This document shows positions 5,361-5,809 of a stretch of 5,809 nucleotides of DNA, piece by piece. Below the pieces are notes generated by a model, which was given only the letters and a program-made list of their open reading frames with translations, had not been told where the DNA came from and ran no database searches. The position numbers were made by a program, and so were the translations under genes. The DNA lies in NCBI GenBank assembly GCA_030607765.1, contig JAUWJJ010000085.1, forward strand, positions 1-5,809, written 5' to 3'. Each line of letters starts with the position of its first letter. Position 1 is the first letter of the stretch. The DNA comes from Candidatus Aerophobota bacterium. GTDB lineage: Bacteria; Aerophobota; Aerophobia; Aerophobales; B3-G15.

Positions 5361-5809
5361 TTACTTCATATAAAAGATATTTAATCCACTTTTCGAATCA
5401 AACAGGTGTGTATCAGCTTCCTTAAAGTATAAATCGATCTTCTCGCCTATTTTTCTTTTTTCATACCTGGCCGGTGTTTGAACTCGTATAATCCTTTTAT
5501 TAACTTTGACTGAGAGAGCACCTTTTATTCCTAAGGACTCATAAACGTATATTTCCCCTCTCAGAACAGGGTTATACTCGCCAGCTCCTATAATATGTAT
5601 ATCGCTTGGATGAATACCTATGTCTATTTTTTCTATATTTTTCTCTTGAATTTTAGTCTGTTGTTCTTTGTTCATAGGTATTTGGAAACCATCCTCAGTA
5701 AATATATTCATCTTACCGTTCACTATCTTTGCTCTACCTCCCGGGATGATATTCATTGAAGGTAGACCAAGGAGATTTCCTATAATACGGTGAGCTGGCT
5801 TATTCCATA
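5361..5809 (-). CDS. Second UgpC/MalK-type ABC ATPase, C-terminal part (cut by window edge)
   Basis: The frame stays open to the right edge, so the gene starts outside the window; the internal ATG at 5756 is not the start. The first visible residues, WNKPAHRIIGNLLGLPSMN, match the segment where UgpC/MalK ATPases read PAN.FVA.FIG.PPMN, just after the nucleotide-binding domain. The remainder is the TOBE regulatory/permease-contact domain, with GIHPSDIHI at the place of the usual GIRPE motif, and ends FYMK. The Walker motifs are outside the window, so ATPase activity cannot be judged. Its C-terminal domain is clearly different in sequence from that of the next gene, so the pair is not a recent duplicate. 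Two adjacent, different ATPases occur in glycerol importers of the GlpS/GlpT kind, whereas MalK systems use a homodimer. Confidence 0.82.
   Translation of the reverse strand, partial: WNKPAHRIIGNLLGLPSMNIIPGGRAKIVNGKMNIFTEDGFQIPMNKEQQTKIQEKNIEKIDIGIHPSDIHIIGAGEYNPVLRGEIYVYESLGIKGALSVKVNKRIIRVQTPARYEKRKIGEKIDLYFKEADTHLFDSKSGLNIFYMK

Noticed and set aside
1..5809. CRISPR array, tRNA or rRNA genes, phage or defence system
   Set aside because: No regularly spaced repeats, tRNA-like folds, ribosomal segments or defence-family motifs were seen on either strand.

Overview
The window looks like a chromosomal accessory region of a moderately AT-rich, probably anaerobic bacterium. No ribosomal or taxonomic marker gene is present, so I do not name a lineage. 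The gene types (UgpC/MalK-class sugar importers, a DhaK-type kinase, a zinc polyol dehydrogenase, a SagB-type nitroreductase, an archaemetzincin relic, an IS1595-type transposase and GTAG-headed REP hairpins) fit an uncultivated anaerobe or a Firmicutes-like or candidate-phylum bacterium.

Layout. (1) Bases 1-290 hold the N-terminus of an IS1595-family transposase on the minus strand, cut by the window edge and preceded by a promoter with consensus -35 and -10 hexamers. (2) Bases 320-728 are a gene graveyard on the plus strand: an unidentified protein-like fragment, a 39-codon fragment resembling the C-terminus of DUF362 proteins, and the C-terminal zinc-binding core of an archaemetzincin with a lost catalytic Glu and a frameshift. 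(3) Bases 734-1441 encode an intact SagB/ThcOx-type nitroreductase with an N-terminal signal or anchor. (4) Bases 1442-1601 are a convergent intergenic region with weak terminator-like hairpins. (5) Minus strand 3690 to 1602: a DhaK-type ketose kinase subunit followed 28 bp later by a zinc-dependent medium-chain dehydrogenase of the erythritol/threitol/sorbitol type. (6) Bases 3691-4234 are noncoding: at least five REP-like hairpins, two pairs of them BIME-like, then two interleaved inverted repeats. (7) Minus strand 5809 to 4235: the C-terminal end of one UgpC/MalK-type ABC ATPase, then a complete second one, 13 bp apart.

Working model (inference): the minus-strand genes form a polyol catabolic locus. 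A sugar or polyol ABC importer with two different ATPases, whose permeases and binding protein would lie beyond base 5809, brings in a small polyol. The zinc dehydrogenase oxidises it to a ketose such as erythrulose or dihydroxyacetone. The DhaK-type subunit then binds the ketose for phosphorylation. The DhaL nucleotide-binding partner is not in the window, which is the main open question about this pathway. The REP cluster separates transporter genes from enzyme genes and may shape transcript ends or stability.

I did not find a convincing wholly new system. The most informative items are the archaemetzincin relic, the DhaK without DhaL beside a polyol dehydrogenase, the Gln-to-Glu change in the ABC ATPase Q-loop, and the noncoding block between the two minus-strand gene groups.
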